Notes under the pieces: generated by a model
What the model was told of the DNA's origin: nothing
Database searches by the model: none
The model's input: the letters and a program-made list of their open reading frames with translations, nothing else
Assembly (NCBI RefSeq): GCF_904846215.1
Contig: NZ_CAJGZK010000013.1
Coordinates: forward strand, 21,335 to 85,334
Direction of reading: 5' to 3'
DNA from: Psychrobacter glacincola
Lineage (GTDB): Bacteria > Pseudomonadota > Gammaproteobacteria > Pseudomonadales > Moraxellaceae
Length of the DNA: 64,000 nt
Part shown: positions 48,509 through 57,700 of the stretch, piece by piece
Layout: every line of letters begins with the position of its first letter
Numbering within the stretch: position 1 is the stretch's first letter
Program-made: the position numbers and the translations under genes

Positions 48509-49296
48509 AAAAACAAGATGCAATTGAAAAGCTAGAGAGCTTAATAGAAAGAGCACAATCTTTAAAAAACAAAACCAGATTTGAATCAGATTTTGAAAAA
48601 TGGAAAAGAGATACTCTAGTAACTATAGGTTATATTTTTGGAGAAGAGTCAAATCAAAAGATAGATTTTTCGAAAGTAAGGTATTCTTTACGCTATGCAA
48701 CAGGCAATACCACAAGCTCTGATACACAAAAAGTCTATGAAAAAGGAATTACTTCAGCAATGACTATTTTGCAATCTATGAGAGATGAAGTTAAAGAATT
48801 TTGGAAAGAGTCTAAAGAAAATATGGAAGATGATTCTTCAGCAAATGAAAATATTGAACGTATTATGAACCGTTTTCATCAAGTATGTCGACAGTTAAGT
48901 CACAGGTATAGCAATAGAGATACTCTTGATATAAATGATGAGTATGACGTACAAGATTTATTTCATGCTTTATTGAAACTATATTTTGATGATGTTCGAC
49001 CTGAAGAATATACGCCAAGTTATGCAGGCGCAGCTTCTCGAACTGACTTCTTATTGAAGAAAGAACAGATTATTATAGAGCTCAAAAAAAGCCGTAAAAC
49101 GCTTAGAGCGAAAGAGGTTGGTGAGCAGCTTATTGTTGATTCGCAGCGGTATCAAGCACATCCAGATTGCAAACGGATTATTTGTTTTGTTTACGATCCT
49201 GACGGTTTTATAGCTAATCCTAAAGGAATAGAGAACGATTTGAGTAAAGACACGAATGGTATTCCTGTGTCGGTGTTTATTCGTCCAAAGTCGTAA
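48505..49296 (+). CDS. DpnII/MboI-type PD-(D/E)XK endonuclease-like protein
   Basis: A 263-residue protein whose N-terminal half is helical and whose C-terminal half looks like a REase_DpnII-MboI domain. EEYTPSYAGAASRTDFLL leads to Asp181, and IIIELKKS gives Glu192-x-Lys194, a D...ExK active site. EQLIVDSQRYQAHPDCKRIICFVYDPDG completes the domain. The start overlaps the hsdS stop, with GGGGA upstream, so it is expressed with hsdM/hsdS. It has no methylase of its own here. It may be an effector that couples to the type I complex, or a separate nuclease carried in the operon. The family call rests on pattern memory. Confidence 0.78.
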   Translation: MKKQDAIEKLESLIERAQSLKNKTRFESDFEKWKRDTLVTIGYIFGEESNQKIDFSKVRYSLRYATGNTTSSDTQKVYEKGITSAMTILQSMRDEVKEFWKESKENMEDDSSANENIERIMNRFHQVCRQLSHRYSNRDTLDINDEYDVQDLFHALLKLYFDDVRPEEYTPSYAGAASRTDFLLKKEQIIIELKKSRKTLRAKEVGEQLIVDSQRYQAHPDCKRIICFVYDPDGFIANPKGIENDLSKDTNGIPVSVFIRPKS

Positions 49297-49423
49297 GGAA
49301 TTGCAAAAAAATTAATACGCTTACTTTCAATTTTCATAATTTCTTAGTTAGGTATATTGAACTGACTCTACACAACTTGTTACGTGGTTAGATGCCTTAA
49401 AATATCACTGAATTACAGAATAG

Positions 49424-49449
49424 AAAAACCGCCTAATTTAGGCGGTTTT
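49424..49449 (+). terminator. Probable terminator after the hsdM-hsdS-nuclease genes
   Basis: AAAACCGCC and GGCGGTTTT form a nine-bp stem with a TAATTTA loop. Only four T follow the stem, so strength is doubtful. It lies about 130 bp after the nuclease stop. Confidence 0.55.
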
Positions 49450-49831
49450 GAATTTGGAGGGAGCTAAGGAATTGCACCTACGGTACTACTCTCCACAACG
49501 GATTGGCACTAGTGCTTACTTGCAGCTGCACTCCCAGTATACCGCGCTCCAACTTACGTAATTTTTCAACTTATTCATCGCCGTTTCTCCTTTTTAAGTA
49601 TCTATACGTTCTAAGTACAGAAAACAACACTTTGACTTGTAGCTCAAAGGATAGATCCATGGGAATCAGTAAGAGAGCACTAAGTGTAAACCCAACCACT
49701 AGAGAAGTCGTTTGCTAATAAATTATACAAAAGCATTAGCATATGGCAATTATATTCATTCGACCCAACCATAGTCAAGAGTTAATAAATATTGATATGA
49801 TAGCCATTATTGATTAGTCTGTATTCAATAT

Positions 49832-49883
49832 AACCGCCACGCTGCTAAGCCCTTTGGGTAACGCGCAACCTTGGCGGTTTTTT
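49832..49883 (+). terminator. Hairpin with T-run upstream of the exported protein gene
   Basis: AACCGCCA (49832-49839) pairs with TGGCGGTT (49872-49879), followed by TTTT. The loop is about 32 bases and has a smaller GCCC/GGGT pairing. It resembles a terminator, possibly of a small transcript in this gap, but no gene ends close by. Confidence 0.5.
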
Positions 49884-50025
49884 GTTGTCTTTTTTATGAC
49901 AGTATCAGCTACAATAAATAAAACCAAACAAACGCTATGTCTCGATTGGAAAGAAGAGTAGAGGTGCGTTGTAAGAACCATTAAACTACTATTAAGAAAA
50001 GTGCATCTTAAAAAGGCGTCATTTA

Positions 50026-50706
50026 ATGTTAAAACAAGCTTTAGTAATATTTTCCATACTACCTTTGACCGCTATGGCTGCTCCTGTAGTAGAAGGCGTC
50101 TATGTCAGCGGCACCAATAAACGAGTACATCTAAGCAGTTTTGAATATGAGGGTGCTAAACACTACGAGCTGTTTCTTGCCAATATGATTGGTGACTCTA
50201 GCTTTGTTATCGCTAGCAAAGCTAAGCCTATTCAAGACGGTAGCACTGTTATTTTTACGGTACCAGAGAGTGGTTATCTAGACTATCAATCAAACTTAGG
50301 TTGCAGAGTCGAGGTTGATTTTTTATCTAACGAAATTCAACTAAGGAACTTAAGTAATTGTACGTCTACTGAAAGGGCGTTTAACGGTTCTTACGTCTAT
50401 TCTAAGCAGTCCAGCATTGTTCCTAAGAAGTATCAAGGCGCTTGGGGTGAATGTCAGTATCCCAAATCAAGTCGCGAGCAAGCATTTTTAAGTGAGAACA
50501 AAGGTTCTTCAAATGGTACTCAGCGATTCGACGTTATCAAAGTAGATCCTATATCTTCGAATGAATTGAATGTCATAGGCGCTTTTTATTATGAAGCAGA
50601 CCCAGTCATACACACGATAAATTATAAATATTTACCAGATAAGAGTGTGCGTATTAAAGCTGATTGGAACGATAATTCATCAATTTATAAAAAATGTCGT
50701 GACTAG
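50026..50706 (+). CDS. Exported hypothetical protein
   Basis: A 226-residue protein with a clear signal peptide: MLKQALVIFSILPLTAMA then APVVEGVYVSG, with AMA before the likely cut. The mature part is beta-rich by appearance, with paired cysteines in NLGCRVEVD and LSNCTST and again in WGECQYP and KKCRD, which fits a periplasmic protein with disulfides. I recognise no family. It lies inside the restriction island between the nuclease gene and the first hsdR 5' fragment, and is oriented with them. It could be a passenger or a periplasmic immunity-type partner; nothing in the sequence decides. Confidence 0.7.
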   Translation: MLKQALVIFSILPLTAMAAPVVEGVYVSGTNKRVHLSSFEYEGAKHYELFLANMIGDSSFVIASKAKPIQDGSTVIFTVPESGYLDYQSNLGCRVEVDFLSNEIQLRNLSNCTSTERAFNGSYVYSKQSSIVPKKYQGAWGECQYPKSSREQAFLSENKGSSNGTQRFDVIKVDPISSNELNVIGAFYYEADPVIHTINYKYLPDKSVRIKADWNDNSSIYKKCRD

Positions 50707-50738
50707 CTCTACGTTCATTATGCAATAACTATAAGAAT

Positions 50739-50822
50739 ATGACCAACCCTAGCATCAACTTCGCAGAAGAATTCAGCTCAAAGTGTTCCGCCTTATCTTT
50801 GCTCACCAAGCTGGACTATTAG
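50739..50822 (+). pseudogene. hsdR 5' fragment, first copy
   Basis: An ATG-started run of 27 codons ends in TAG. It encodes PSINFAEEFSSKCSALSLL, aligning with the first residues of HsdR at 54739 (HSINFAEEFASKIPALTLL). Homology ends at codon 27, where HsdR has GYEF and this copy has DY then stop. It is the more diverged of two fragments in the island and has no good ribosome site. It sits directly upstream of the Mrr-like gene. Confidence 0.8.
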
Positions 50823-50918
50823 CGCTTATTGAAGAGTAAGTGTGGATTGGTGGTTGGACATCAATATACATATAGAATACGGTTGGTTTTTATATCTCAC
50901 TTAAAAGGAAATTGGTAA

Positions 50919-51911
50919 ATGACTCAAGTCAACTTTGTGATGGTCAGAAGCCCGAAGCTCATTAAAGATAGTCAGATCGGCTATGGTTGGGCGAGTGTTA
51001 ATTTCTCTCAATTTGAAACTGTCAAAGATTTAATTGACCAAGGATTTCAAGGTATAGACAGAGGACGACAAACAAATCAAATAAAGCGCTATTTTAATCT
51101 TAAGCAAGATGACTATGTGATTGTACCGTTCTCTGGCACGATCGCTATTGCTGAAGTGGTCGGGCAAAAAAATTATCATCCGAGCACAGAAGGGCTTCAA
51201 TATGGGGAAAATAGAATCACAGTTAGCTATCTAAAGCATAAGGACGGCTACTTTATTCCTAGAGGCAGTTTATCAACGGCACTTCAAAATCGGTTGAAGA
51301 TTCGCACGACTATTTGTGATTTAAATGAATTCTCAGAAGAGCTGTATAAGCACATTGAGTCTATTAAAAACGACAAGCTATATACGTGGAATAACGAACA
51401 GGAGCTGAAACTACAAGAAAACACAGAGAAGTTTAAAGCGCAGCTGCTGACGAGATTACGCAATAATAAAGGCATCAATCTACAATCTGGCGGTATCGGT
51501 CTTGAGCAACTGATTAAAGAAATTTTAGAAGCCAAAGGCTACAAAGCTCGTATACCTGCAAAAAATGAAAAAGCGGGCATACAAGACGTGGATATCATTG
51601 CCACACGTCTATCGGAGTTTTCAGATAAAACAGAAGGCATTTTTATTCAAGTAAAACATCATGAGGGTACAACAGGGAATCATGGTGTTAGACAGGTGGC
51701 AGAGTACGAGATCAATGAAGATGATTACACGCACATTGATAGAGTACTCATCACAACGGCAGAATTTAAAAATACTGATTTTGCAGAACTGTATGATGTG
51801 ACGGTGTTGGCAGGCGCAGATTTTATCAACTGGATATTTGATAACCTTGAACATTTATCAGAACAAAGCCTTCTAGCACTTGGTATATCGAACTTACCTA
51901 CGTTGCTATAA
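50919..51911 (+). CDS. Mrr-like restriction endonuclease
   Basis: A 330-residue protein in two parts. Residues 1-135 or so include KQDDYVIVPFSGTIAIAEVVG, which resembles a PUA/EVE-type or other small beta-barrel recognition domain. A charged helix (145-180) links to a C-terminal Mrr-type PD-(D/E)XK domain at about 190-310: GIGLEQLIKEILEAKGYKA (Glu195), QDVDIIA (Asp223/Asp225) and IFIQVKHHEG (Gln244-x-Lys246). Mrr-like enzymes cut modified DNA in known cases. AAGGAAA lies upstream of the ATG. It sits between two hsdR 5' fragments, with the KAP gene. Base composition is lower in GC than hsdM and hsdR. Confidence 0.83.
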   Translation: MTQVNFVMVRSPKLIKDSQIGYGWASVNFSQFETVKDLIDQGFQGIDRGRQTNQIKRYFNLKQDDYVIVPFSGTIAIAEVVGQKNYHPSTEGLQYGENRITVSYLKHKDGYFIPRGSLSTALQNRLKIRTTICDLNEFSEELYKHIESIKNDKLYTWNNEQELKLQENTEKFKAQLLTRLRNNKGINLQSGGIGLEQLIKEILEAKGYKARIPAKNEKAGIQDVDIIATRLSEFSDKTEGIFIQVKHHEGTTGNHGVRQVAEYEINEDDYTHIDRVLITTAEFKNTDFAELYDVTVLAGADFINWIFDNLEHLSEQSLLALGISNLPTLL

Positions 51912-52049
51912 CAAAGATAAAATGTATGTGCGACATGGGTTGTATAAACCGTCATAAGTATTCATAGATATCGAGTGATCGTACGGATGTCAGTCGCTAA
52001 TGTTAACTTCTAATAATAATTTATTAAGTTCAATCAAAGGAACAGTGAA

Positions 52050-53417
52050 ATGGATATGGACATTACGGCAAAAACATTCGATGGACAAGGTGGGCGTGAT
52101 GAGTTTCAACGTAAAAGTATCGCTGAAAAAGTTATTAAGCTTCTGAAGTCTGATATAGATATTTCACCAATGGTTATTGATGGCAGCTGGGGCACAGGTA
52201 AAACCGAGTTTTGCCATAAACTTATAAATCTAATGAAGCAAGATAATACACACAATATAATTTATATTGACGCTTTCAAAGCTGATCATGTTGATGAGCC
52301 TTTGATGACTGTACTCGCAGAAATTATTAAAATCTTACCTGACGGTCCACGTAGAAAGGCTTTTATAAATAGAGTATTGCCAGCTGTACGGTACACTTTG
52401 AAAACAGTTGCTAAAGCTGGTGTTTCTCATCTTCTGAGACAAGACTTTGCTGATATTGCAAATGATTTTGATGAGGTAATTCAAAAAGCAGCTGACGATT
52501 CAATAGATAAAACAGCAGAGTTAATACTCAAAGATCATGTGGAGGCAGAAAAGAGCTTAAAAACATTACAAACCGCTCTAACTGCTATTGCATCTCAAGA
52601 TCCTATTATTATATTTATAGACGAACTTGATCGCTGTAGACCAAATTTTGCAGTCGACATGCTCGAGATAATCAAGCATACGTTTGATGTACCAGATGTT
52701 AGCTTCGTACTTATTACTAATACTCAGCAATTGAAAGCGTCTATAAATCATTGTTATGGTCAGGCAGTTGATGCACAGCGTTATTTAGATAAGTTTATTA
52801 AATTTCGATTTGAGTTATCACCGCATTCTCAGCGACATATGGCGAATCCTATTTTAGCTGCTAGTGCTTATTTTCAACAGCTTATAAGAGAAAAAGGTTT
52901 CTTACATAGTGACTTACTATCAGATAGTTTTTTAATAAAATTTCTTATAAAAGTTATTAGGCACCAAGGTCTTTCTCTCAGAGAGATAGAGACATTAGTT
53001 CTACATATAGAAGTTGTACAAGTACTATCCAATTCGCATCGTTTTATTCCTAACCAATATATTGGTTATTCGTTGTTGAGATTAGTTGGTGTCATGCTAG
53101 TTTGCTTTAGACCTGATATTTTAAGAGAGATTAGAAAAGGCGTTGTTGATGCTGATTTGCTAGGTAATTTCTTGGGTGTAACAAAATTACCTTACCTTGA
53201 AGATGACGGTCGTGAAATACCTGAAGTATGTGAATTTATCATGGCTTCTCTGACTACTGACTTCAATGAAAATAAGGATAACTATGCTATATCAGACGAT
53301 CAGCAGAAAAAATGGAATTCATACATGAAACATGTGAATTTTATGGAAGAAATCCCATATAGGGATAGAGCTGTAGCTGAAATTTTAGAAACGGCAAATA
53401 TAATGGCATTTGAATAA
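52050..53417 (+). CDS. KAP-family P-loop NTPase
   Basis: A 455-residue protein with a P-loop: Walker A GSWGTGKT at 45-52 and Walker B IIIFIDELDRCRP at 186-198, followed by VSFVLITNTQQLKASI, all typical of KAP NTPases (STAND-related; the F-plasmid exclusion protein PifA is a known member). Many KAP proteins have membrane helices inserted in the NTPase domain; none is obvious here. The C-terminal 200 residues are helical with no recognised family. AAAGGAACAG precedes the ATG. The next frame begins 12 bp after the stop, so it is expressed with the leader and the MBL gene. A defence role is inferred from the setting. Confidence 0.85.
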   Translation: MDMDITAKTFDGQGGRDEFQRKSIAEKVIKLLKSDIDISPMVIDGSWGTGKTEFCHKLINLMKQDNTHNIIYIDAFKADHVDEPLMTVLAEIIKILPDGPRRKAFINRVLPAVRYTLKTVAKAGVSHLLRQDFADIANDFDEVIQKAADDSIDKTAELILKDHVEAEKSLKTLQTALTAIASQDPIIIFIDELDRCRPNFAVDMLEIIKHTFDVPDVSFVLITNTQQLKASINHCYGQAVDAQRYLDKFIKFRFELSPHSQRHMANPILAASAYFQQLIREKGFLHSDLLSDSFLIKFLIKVIRHQGLSLREIETLVLHIEVVQVLSNSHRFIPNQYIGYSLLRLVGVMLVCFRPDILREIRKGVVDADLLGNFLGVTKLPYLEDDGREIPEVCEFIMASLTTDFNENKDNYAISDDQQKKWNSYMKHVNFMEEIPYRDRAVAEILETANIMAFE

Positions 53418-53429
53418 TAGGAGTATGTG

Positions 53430-53567
53430 ATGATATCAGCCGTTAATTTTGCAGAAGAATTCAGCTCAAAAACCCCTGCCTTAACCTTGATTACTACGCT
53501 GGGCTATCAATTTGGTTCAAACCAACCATTGACATGTGAGAAGCTGTTTATGGTTGATGAAGAATGA
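53430..53567 (+). CDS. 45-residue hsdR-derived leader ORF
   Basis: AGGAG lies six bases before the ATG. The peptide MISAVNFAEEFSSKTPALTL continues to Tyr26 in step with HsdR (54739), then diverges to QFGSNQPLTCEKLFMVDEE. The stop overlaps the MBL gene start (ATGA at 53564-53567), so translating this ORF probably couples to the MBL gene. It is not in frame with anything downstream. It could be a fossil of hsdR re-used as a leader, or a real small peptide. The good ribosome site and the overlap favour translation. Confidence 0.65.
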   Translation: MISAVNFAEEFSSKTPALTLITTLGYQFGSNQPLTCEKLFMVDEE

Positions 53568-54721
53568 AAAGCTATAAAGTAACTCGTACATTTCATCCTA
53601 TAGGGCAAGGTGGTTTTTATACTGAGCGTCATAATAGCTTTAATATAGTCTATGATTGTGGATCCACACCAAGACGCCATGCGGACCCAGTAGTAAAATC
53701 AGCATTCTCTAAAAAAGAGGTTATACATGCCCTTTTTATATCTCATTTCGATTATGACCATATTTCTGCAATTGCAACGTTGATAAAGTCAGTTCACAGT
53801 ATTCGTACTGTTATTATTCCTTTATTAAAAGATGAGCATAGAAACGTGCTGGTTAATATCAATCGTGCTTTATCACTAAATATTCTGAGGATGATTGATA
53901 GCCCTGAATCGTTCTTTGGTAAGCATACCAACATTATTAGAGTAAGGTCCAGTCAAAGTCCAGATAGAGATGAGAGTGATGATCCTATAGATTTAATAGA
54001 ACTTCCTATAGAACCATCTCCACAATTTAACAGAAAAAACTCGAACACTATGACAATTAATAGCGGTAGGCCTTTGACTCTTGGAAGAGCATCAAGATGG
54101 GTTTTCGTTCCTTATAATTACAAATATAGAAATCGTCATGCCAAATTAGTTGAAGAGCTTAAACTTCAAAATTTTAACGTTAAAAAATTACAAACTGACT
54201 CAACCTATACTATTCATGAAATAATTAAGCCTACTACACGCAGAACGCTTAGAAAAATTTATGATTCGTTAGATGGAACTGTTAACGAGAACTCAATGTT
54301 GCTTTATTCGGGGCCTGACGAAACGATAAATCAAAGGGATTCATGCGGCTGTAAAACCGTATCAGAGTTGTTAGACCTTTCAGATCCACACCCCTACCTG
54401 TGCAAAGCTGGGTGTATTTATACTGGAGACTGCGACTTTAAAAAAATTCAATTAAGTAACATATATTCATCGTATAAAAGATATGTTGGAGTGACTCAAG
54501 TACCTCATCATGGTTCTAAACATAGCTTTGATCTAAAGTCATTGGACGGTTTTACTAATCTAATATGTCCTGTTTCATACGGCACGAACAATCGTTATGG
54601 ACATCCATCAGCAGAAGTTATAAAAGAGCTTTTCCTCAGTCCTTTTAGTGTTTTATCAGTGACTGAGCAACAAAACTCCAAATTTGAACAGACCTTTGAT
54701 TGTTTAATTGACCGTGGGTAA
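53564..54721 (+). CDS. ComEC-like MBL-fold metallohydrolase
   Basis: A 385-residue protein of the metallo-beta-lactamase fold. ISHFDYDHISAI (His61, Asp63, Asp65, His66) is the HxDxDH variant seen in ComEC-type enzymes, in which an Asp replaces the second His of HxHxDH. Later motifs are YTGDCDF and VTQVPHHGSKHSF. A Cys-rich insertion (SCGCKT, LCKAGC, TGDC) lies just before the TGD motif and could bind an extra metal. It has no signal peptide or membrane helix, so it is probably cytoplasmic, unlike ComEC. It is coupled to the leader ORF and follows the KAP gene. Substrate unknown; nucleic acid or nucleotide is a reasonable guess. Confidence 0.82.
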   Translation: MKSYKVTRTFHPIGQGGFYTERHNSFNIVYDCGSTPRRHADPVVKSAFSKKEVIHALFISHFDYDHISAIATLIKSVHSIRTVIIPLLKDEHRNVLVNINRALSLNILRMIDSPESFFGKHTNIIRVRSSQSPDRDESDDPIDLIELPIEPSPQFNRKNSNTMTINSGRPLTLGRASRWVFVPYNYKYRNRHAKLVEELKLQNFNVKKLQTDSTYTIHEIIKPTTRRTLRKIYDSLDGTVNENSMLLYSGPDETINQRDSCGCKTVSELLDLSDPHPYLCKAGCIYTGDCDFKKIQLSNIYSSYKRYVGVTQVPHHGSKHSFDLKSLDGFTNLICPVSYGTNNRYGHPSAEVIKELFLSPFSVLSVTEQQNSKFEQTFDCLIDRG

Positions 54722-54738
54722 AATGTAGGGAGTTGTAA

Positions 54739-57700
54739 GTGAGTAGTCATAGCATTAATTTTGCAGAAGAGTTTGCCTCAAAAATCCCTGCCTTAACACT
54801 GCTTACTACGCTAGGCTATGAGTTTATTCCGCCTAGCCAATGTAACGCCATGCGTAGCAGTAAGCTGCTAGCGAATCAGGCGAATATTAACAAAGCCACT
54901 AACCAAGTGGTGTTATTGCCCATCATGCGTGCGTTCTTAGCCAAGCAAACCTTCATGTTTGAAGGTAAGCCGCAGCATTTATCAGACAGTGCCATTGACA
55001 AGATCATGCACGAGATAAATCCAGCCATGAACTTAGGCTTGCAGACAGCTAATGAAACCCTCTATAACGCCATGCTCTATGGCGTGACCGTGACCGAGTT
55101 TATCGACGGCAAAAGAACCTCCCAAACCATCGGCCTGATAGATTGGGAAAATATAGATAACAACAGCTTTCACGTTACCGAAGAGTTTGTCGTACAAAAT
55201 GCTGAGGGTACAGGTAATATCATTCCTGATATCGTCTGCTTTGTGAATGGTCTACCGCTGGCAGTGATTGAAGCCAAACGCCCTGATTCCAATAGAGAAG
55301 GCCAATCGACCAATGCGCAAGCTGTCTCTCAGCACATCCGTAACCAAGGTCAAAAACAAATCCCACATCTATTTGCTTATAGCCAGTTATTGCTAGCGGT
55401 TAATGGTAATGATGGTCTGTATGCCACCTGCGGCACGCCAGAGAAGTTTTGGGCAAAATGGGTCGAGGAAGAGATTTCTGAGTCTGAGTTTGCCCGTATA
55501 AAAAACCAACCGCTCAGTCCTGAGCAGATTGAGAATCTGTTTGCTCATCGTCCTACTTTTGCTAAAAAAGAATATCAGTTATTGATTGATGGCGGTGATC
55601 TAGTCGTTACCGATCAAGATCGCTTAATTATCAGTCTTTTGCAGCCTGAACGCCTGCTTGAAATGATGCGCATGTTTACCTTGTTTGATAAAAAGGCGGG
55701 CAAAATCGTTGCCCGTTATCAGCAAGTCTTTGGTATCAAAGCTCTGATTGAACGTATCAGCACTTTTGACGACAAGGGTAGCCGTGAAGGTGGGGTGATT
55801 TGGCATACTACAGGCAGTGGTAAATCTTTTACTATGGTGTTCTTCTCCAAAGCGCTTATTTGGTTAGAAGCGCTCGCGAAGTGCCGTGTTATTGTCGTCA
55901 CCGACCGTGTTGATCTTGAAACTCAGCTTAGTAAAACCTTTGCTTCTGGTGGTGTGCTCAGTGATCGTGACAAAACAGATGCGATGGCAACCTCTGGTCG
56001 CCGCCTAGCGCAGCAAATCGGTCGTGGTAATGAGCGCGTCATCTTCTCCATTATTAATAAGTTTGGCTCAGCCGTTAAGTATGAGGAATGCTACAACGAC
56101 AGCCCAAACATCATCGTCATGGTCGATGAAGGTCACCGTAGCCAAAATGGTGAGAATAATATTCGCATGAGCCAAGCCCTGCCAAACGCTGCCTTTATTG
56201 CTTTTACCGGTACGCCATTATTGAAAGATGATAAGACCGAAAACAAATTCGGTAGCATCATTCACTCCTATACCATGCAGCAAGCGGTCAAAGACAAAAC
56301 CGTCACGCCACTGTTATATGAAGAGCGTATCCCTGAGCTCAATACCAATGACCAAGCCATTGATGCGTGGTTTGACCGTATCACCCAAAAGCTTACCGAT
56401 GATCAAAAGAGTGATCTCAAACGTAAGTTCTCCCAAAAAGGTCAAATCTATCAGGTTGAAGGTCGTATTGAGCTGATCGCTCATGACATCTCTGATCACT
56501 TTCAAAACTTTAAACAGCAGCATCTAAAAGGTCAACTGGCTTGTGATTCTAAAGCCTCAGCTATCCGCTATAAGATCGCTTTAGATAAGATTGGCAAAGT
56601 GACCTCAGTGGTTGCCATGTCACCGCCTGATACCCGTGAGGGGCATGATACTGTCGATGGCGAATCAAAAGACATCGTACAAAACTGGTGGCAAGATAAT
56701 GTCGCTACTGAATACGGCGGTGATGAAAAATCCTATACCAAAGCCATCATAGAAGCCTTTAGTCAGGACGATGGTCCTGACATTATGATCGTTGTTGATA
56801 AGCTATTAACGGGATTTGATGAGCCTAAAAACACGGTACTGTATATCGATAAACCGTTAAAGCAGCATAACCTCATTCAGGCGATTGCGCGGGTGAATCG
56901 CTTGCATGAGAAAAAACGCTTTGGTTATCTGATTGATTATCGGGGCATCTTAAAAGAGCTGGATATCACCATTGAGAAATACCAGGATCTTGCCGAGCGT
57001 ACGCAAGGTGGCTTTGATATCGAAGATCTTAAAGGTCTGTATAACGCCATGGATACCGAATACAAACAGCTACCAAGGTTGCATAGCGAGCTGTGGGCGA
57101 TCTTCTCATCAGTAAAAAATAAGCAAGACGGACAAGCATTAAGGCAGGTGCTTGCGCCAAAGATGCAAGAGATCGACGGCAGAGTAGTCGATACCAAGCT
57201 TAAAGCGCGTGACGACTTTTATGCTGCCTTGACCGAGTTTTCTAACGCTATGAAGATTGCCTTGCAATCAGCGTCCTTCTTTGAAGATAAATCATTTGAT
57301 AGCAAGCGTGATCGCTACAAAGCCGATCTAAAAGCCTTTATCAATCTACGTAAGCAAGTCCGTGAAGATGCTGATGAAACCATCGACTACGATGAGTATG
57401 AAGCGGATATTCGTAGCTTACTCGATAAGCACATTGCAGGGCTTGAGGTTAAAGAAGCAAAAGGCGTTTACCTAGTCGATAACCTAGGAAAAAATATTAA
57501 GCCTGAAGCGATGAGTGACGATGAAGCCCGTAACCAAACCGATAAAATTACTGGTCGTGTCACTAGAATGATTGAGCAAGATTTGGCTGATGATCCGTAT
57601 GCGCAAGAGTACTTCTCTAAGCTCCTAAAAAAAGCCATTGAAGAAGCTAAGGCGATGTTCGATGCACCCGTGAAGCAGTACATGATGTTTGCTGACTTTG

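Larger units (their letters stand above)
49297..50025. other. Non-coding gap between the nuclease gene and the exported protein gene
   Basis: No supported gene. It contains a hairpin at 49424-49449, a longer hairpin with T-run at 49832-49883, and a segment around 49457-49540 whose right-to-left reading ends like a worn tRNA acceptor arm (CTCCCTCCA) but does not fold as one. The 12-mer TAAGGAATTGCA occurs twice, at about 49294 and 49467. It may hold a small RNA or a decayed gene. Confidence 0.5.

Noticed and set aside
49457..49540. Possible minus-strand tRNA or tRNA fragment
   Set aside because: The 3' end resembles an acceptor arm with CCA, but the T-arm pairs poorly and no matching 5' acceptor strand or anticodon stem is found.
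49503..49718. A 71-codon frame in the gap after the DpnII-like gene
   Set aside because: No ribosome site, no domain, unusual composition; likely chance.
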